Assembly (NCBI GenBank): GCA_030612945.1
Contig: JAUWMY010000217.1
Coordinates: 1 to 5,396, forward strand
DNA length: 5,396 nucleotides
DNA from: Desulfobacteraceae bacterium
GTDB lineage: Bacteria; Desulfobacterota; DSM-4660; Desulfatiglandales; Desulfatiglandaceae
Direction of reading: 5' to 3'
Shown here: one piece after another, positions 5,244 to 5,396 of the stretch
Layout of the letters: each line of letters opens with the position of its first letter
How positions within the stretch are numbered: the stretch's first letter is position 1
The notes under the pieces: model-generated
Databases searched by the model: none
Told to the model about the DNA's origin: nothing
The model's input: only the letters and a program-made list of their open reading frames with translations
Program-made: the position numbers and the translations under genes

Positions 5244-5396
5244 ATGCCTAAAATGAAAACCAACAGAAAAAGTGAGGCAGGTTTTACCCTGGTGGAGATT
5301 GCCATTGTGATGGTTATCATCGGACTCCTGATCGGAGGTGTTCTCAAAGGCCAGGCCATGATCCAGAATGCCAAGGTAAAGCGGGTGGTGAAACAG
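5244..5396 (+). CDS. Type IV prepilin (N-terminal part, runs off the window)
   Basis: The first 51 codons encode a 13-residue basic leader, MPKMKTNRKSEAG, followed by the class III cleavage/methylation motif G-FTLVEIAIVMVIIG. A prepilin peptidase would cut after Gly13, leaving Phe as the methylated first residue and the conserved Glu at mature position 5 (residue 18). The hydrophobic N-terminal helix at about 14-34 packs in the pilus core, and the next part, VLKGQAMIQNAKVKR, is the start of the amphipathic helix. The C-terminal globular domain is missing, so major pilin, minor pilin or pseudopilin cannot be told apart. GAGGAG with eight-base spacing supports ATG 5244; an in-frame ATG at codon 4 has no better site. 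Its own promoter and strong ribosome site suggest high expression. Confidence 0.93.
   Translation, partial: MPKMKTNRKSEAGFTLVEIAIVMVIIGLLIGGVLKGQAMIQNAKVKRVVKQ

Overview
The window carries part of a chromosomal type IV pilus locus of the MSHA / type II secretion-like kind, probably from a Gram-negative of the Desulfobacterota (old Deltaproteobacteria) or a related lineage. This lineage guess rests on an outer-membrane secretin, moderate GC, sigma-54-type promoters and a C5T3/A3G5 intergenic hairpin of a kind I associate with those genomes. No taxonomic marker gene is present, so it stays an inference.

Layout. Positions 1-9 hold the first three codons of a leftward gene with a strong Shine-Dalgarno. 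Positions 10-626 are an intergenic region with a solitary repeat end (31-52), a 141-bp MITE-like element (95-235), an AT-rich stretch without a convincing gene, an excellent sigma-54 promoter (499-513) and a roughly 100-nt structured leader. Four rightward genes follow: a GspL/MshI-like inner-membrane protein (627-2048), a PilO/GspM-like protein (2045-2566, ATGA overlap), a PilP/MshK/GspC-like protein (2754-3296) and an MshL-like secretin (3355-4863). A second MITE copy, inverted relative to the first, lies between the PilO-like and PilP-like genes (2580-2720). After the secretin comes a 380-bp intergenic region with a C/G-rich hairpin, another repeat end, a dyad, a second sigma-54-like promoter (5096-5112) and a second leader. 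It ends in the first 51 codons of a type IV prepilin (5244-5396), which runs off the right edge.

How the parts fit. The GspL/MshI-like, PilO-like and PilP-like proteins would form the inner-membrane alignment subcomplex. This links cytoplasmic assembly ATPases, not present in the window, to the outer-membrane secretin through which a pilus made of the downstream pilin would exit. Both the machinery operon and the pilin appear to be headed by sigma-54 promoters and long leaders, suggesting co-regulation by an enhancer-binding activator. I see no wholly new system. The most distinctive features are the paired inverted MITEs that have entered the operon and the two structured leaders, which I cannot assign to a known RNA family by eye.
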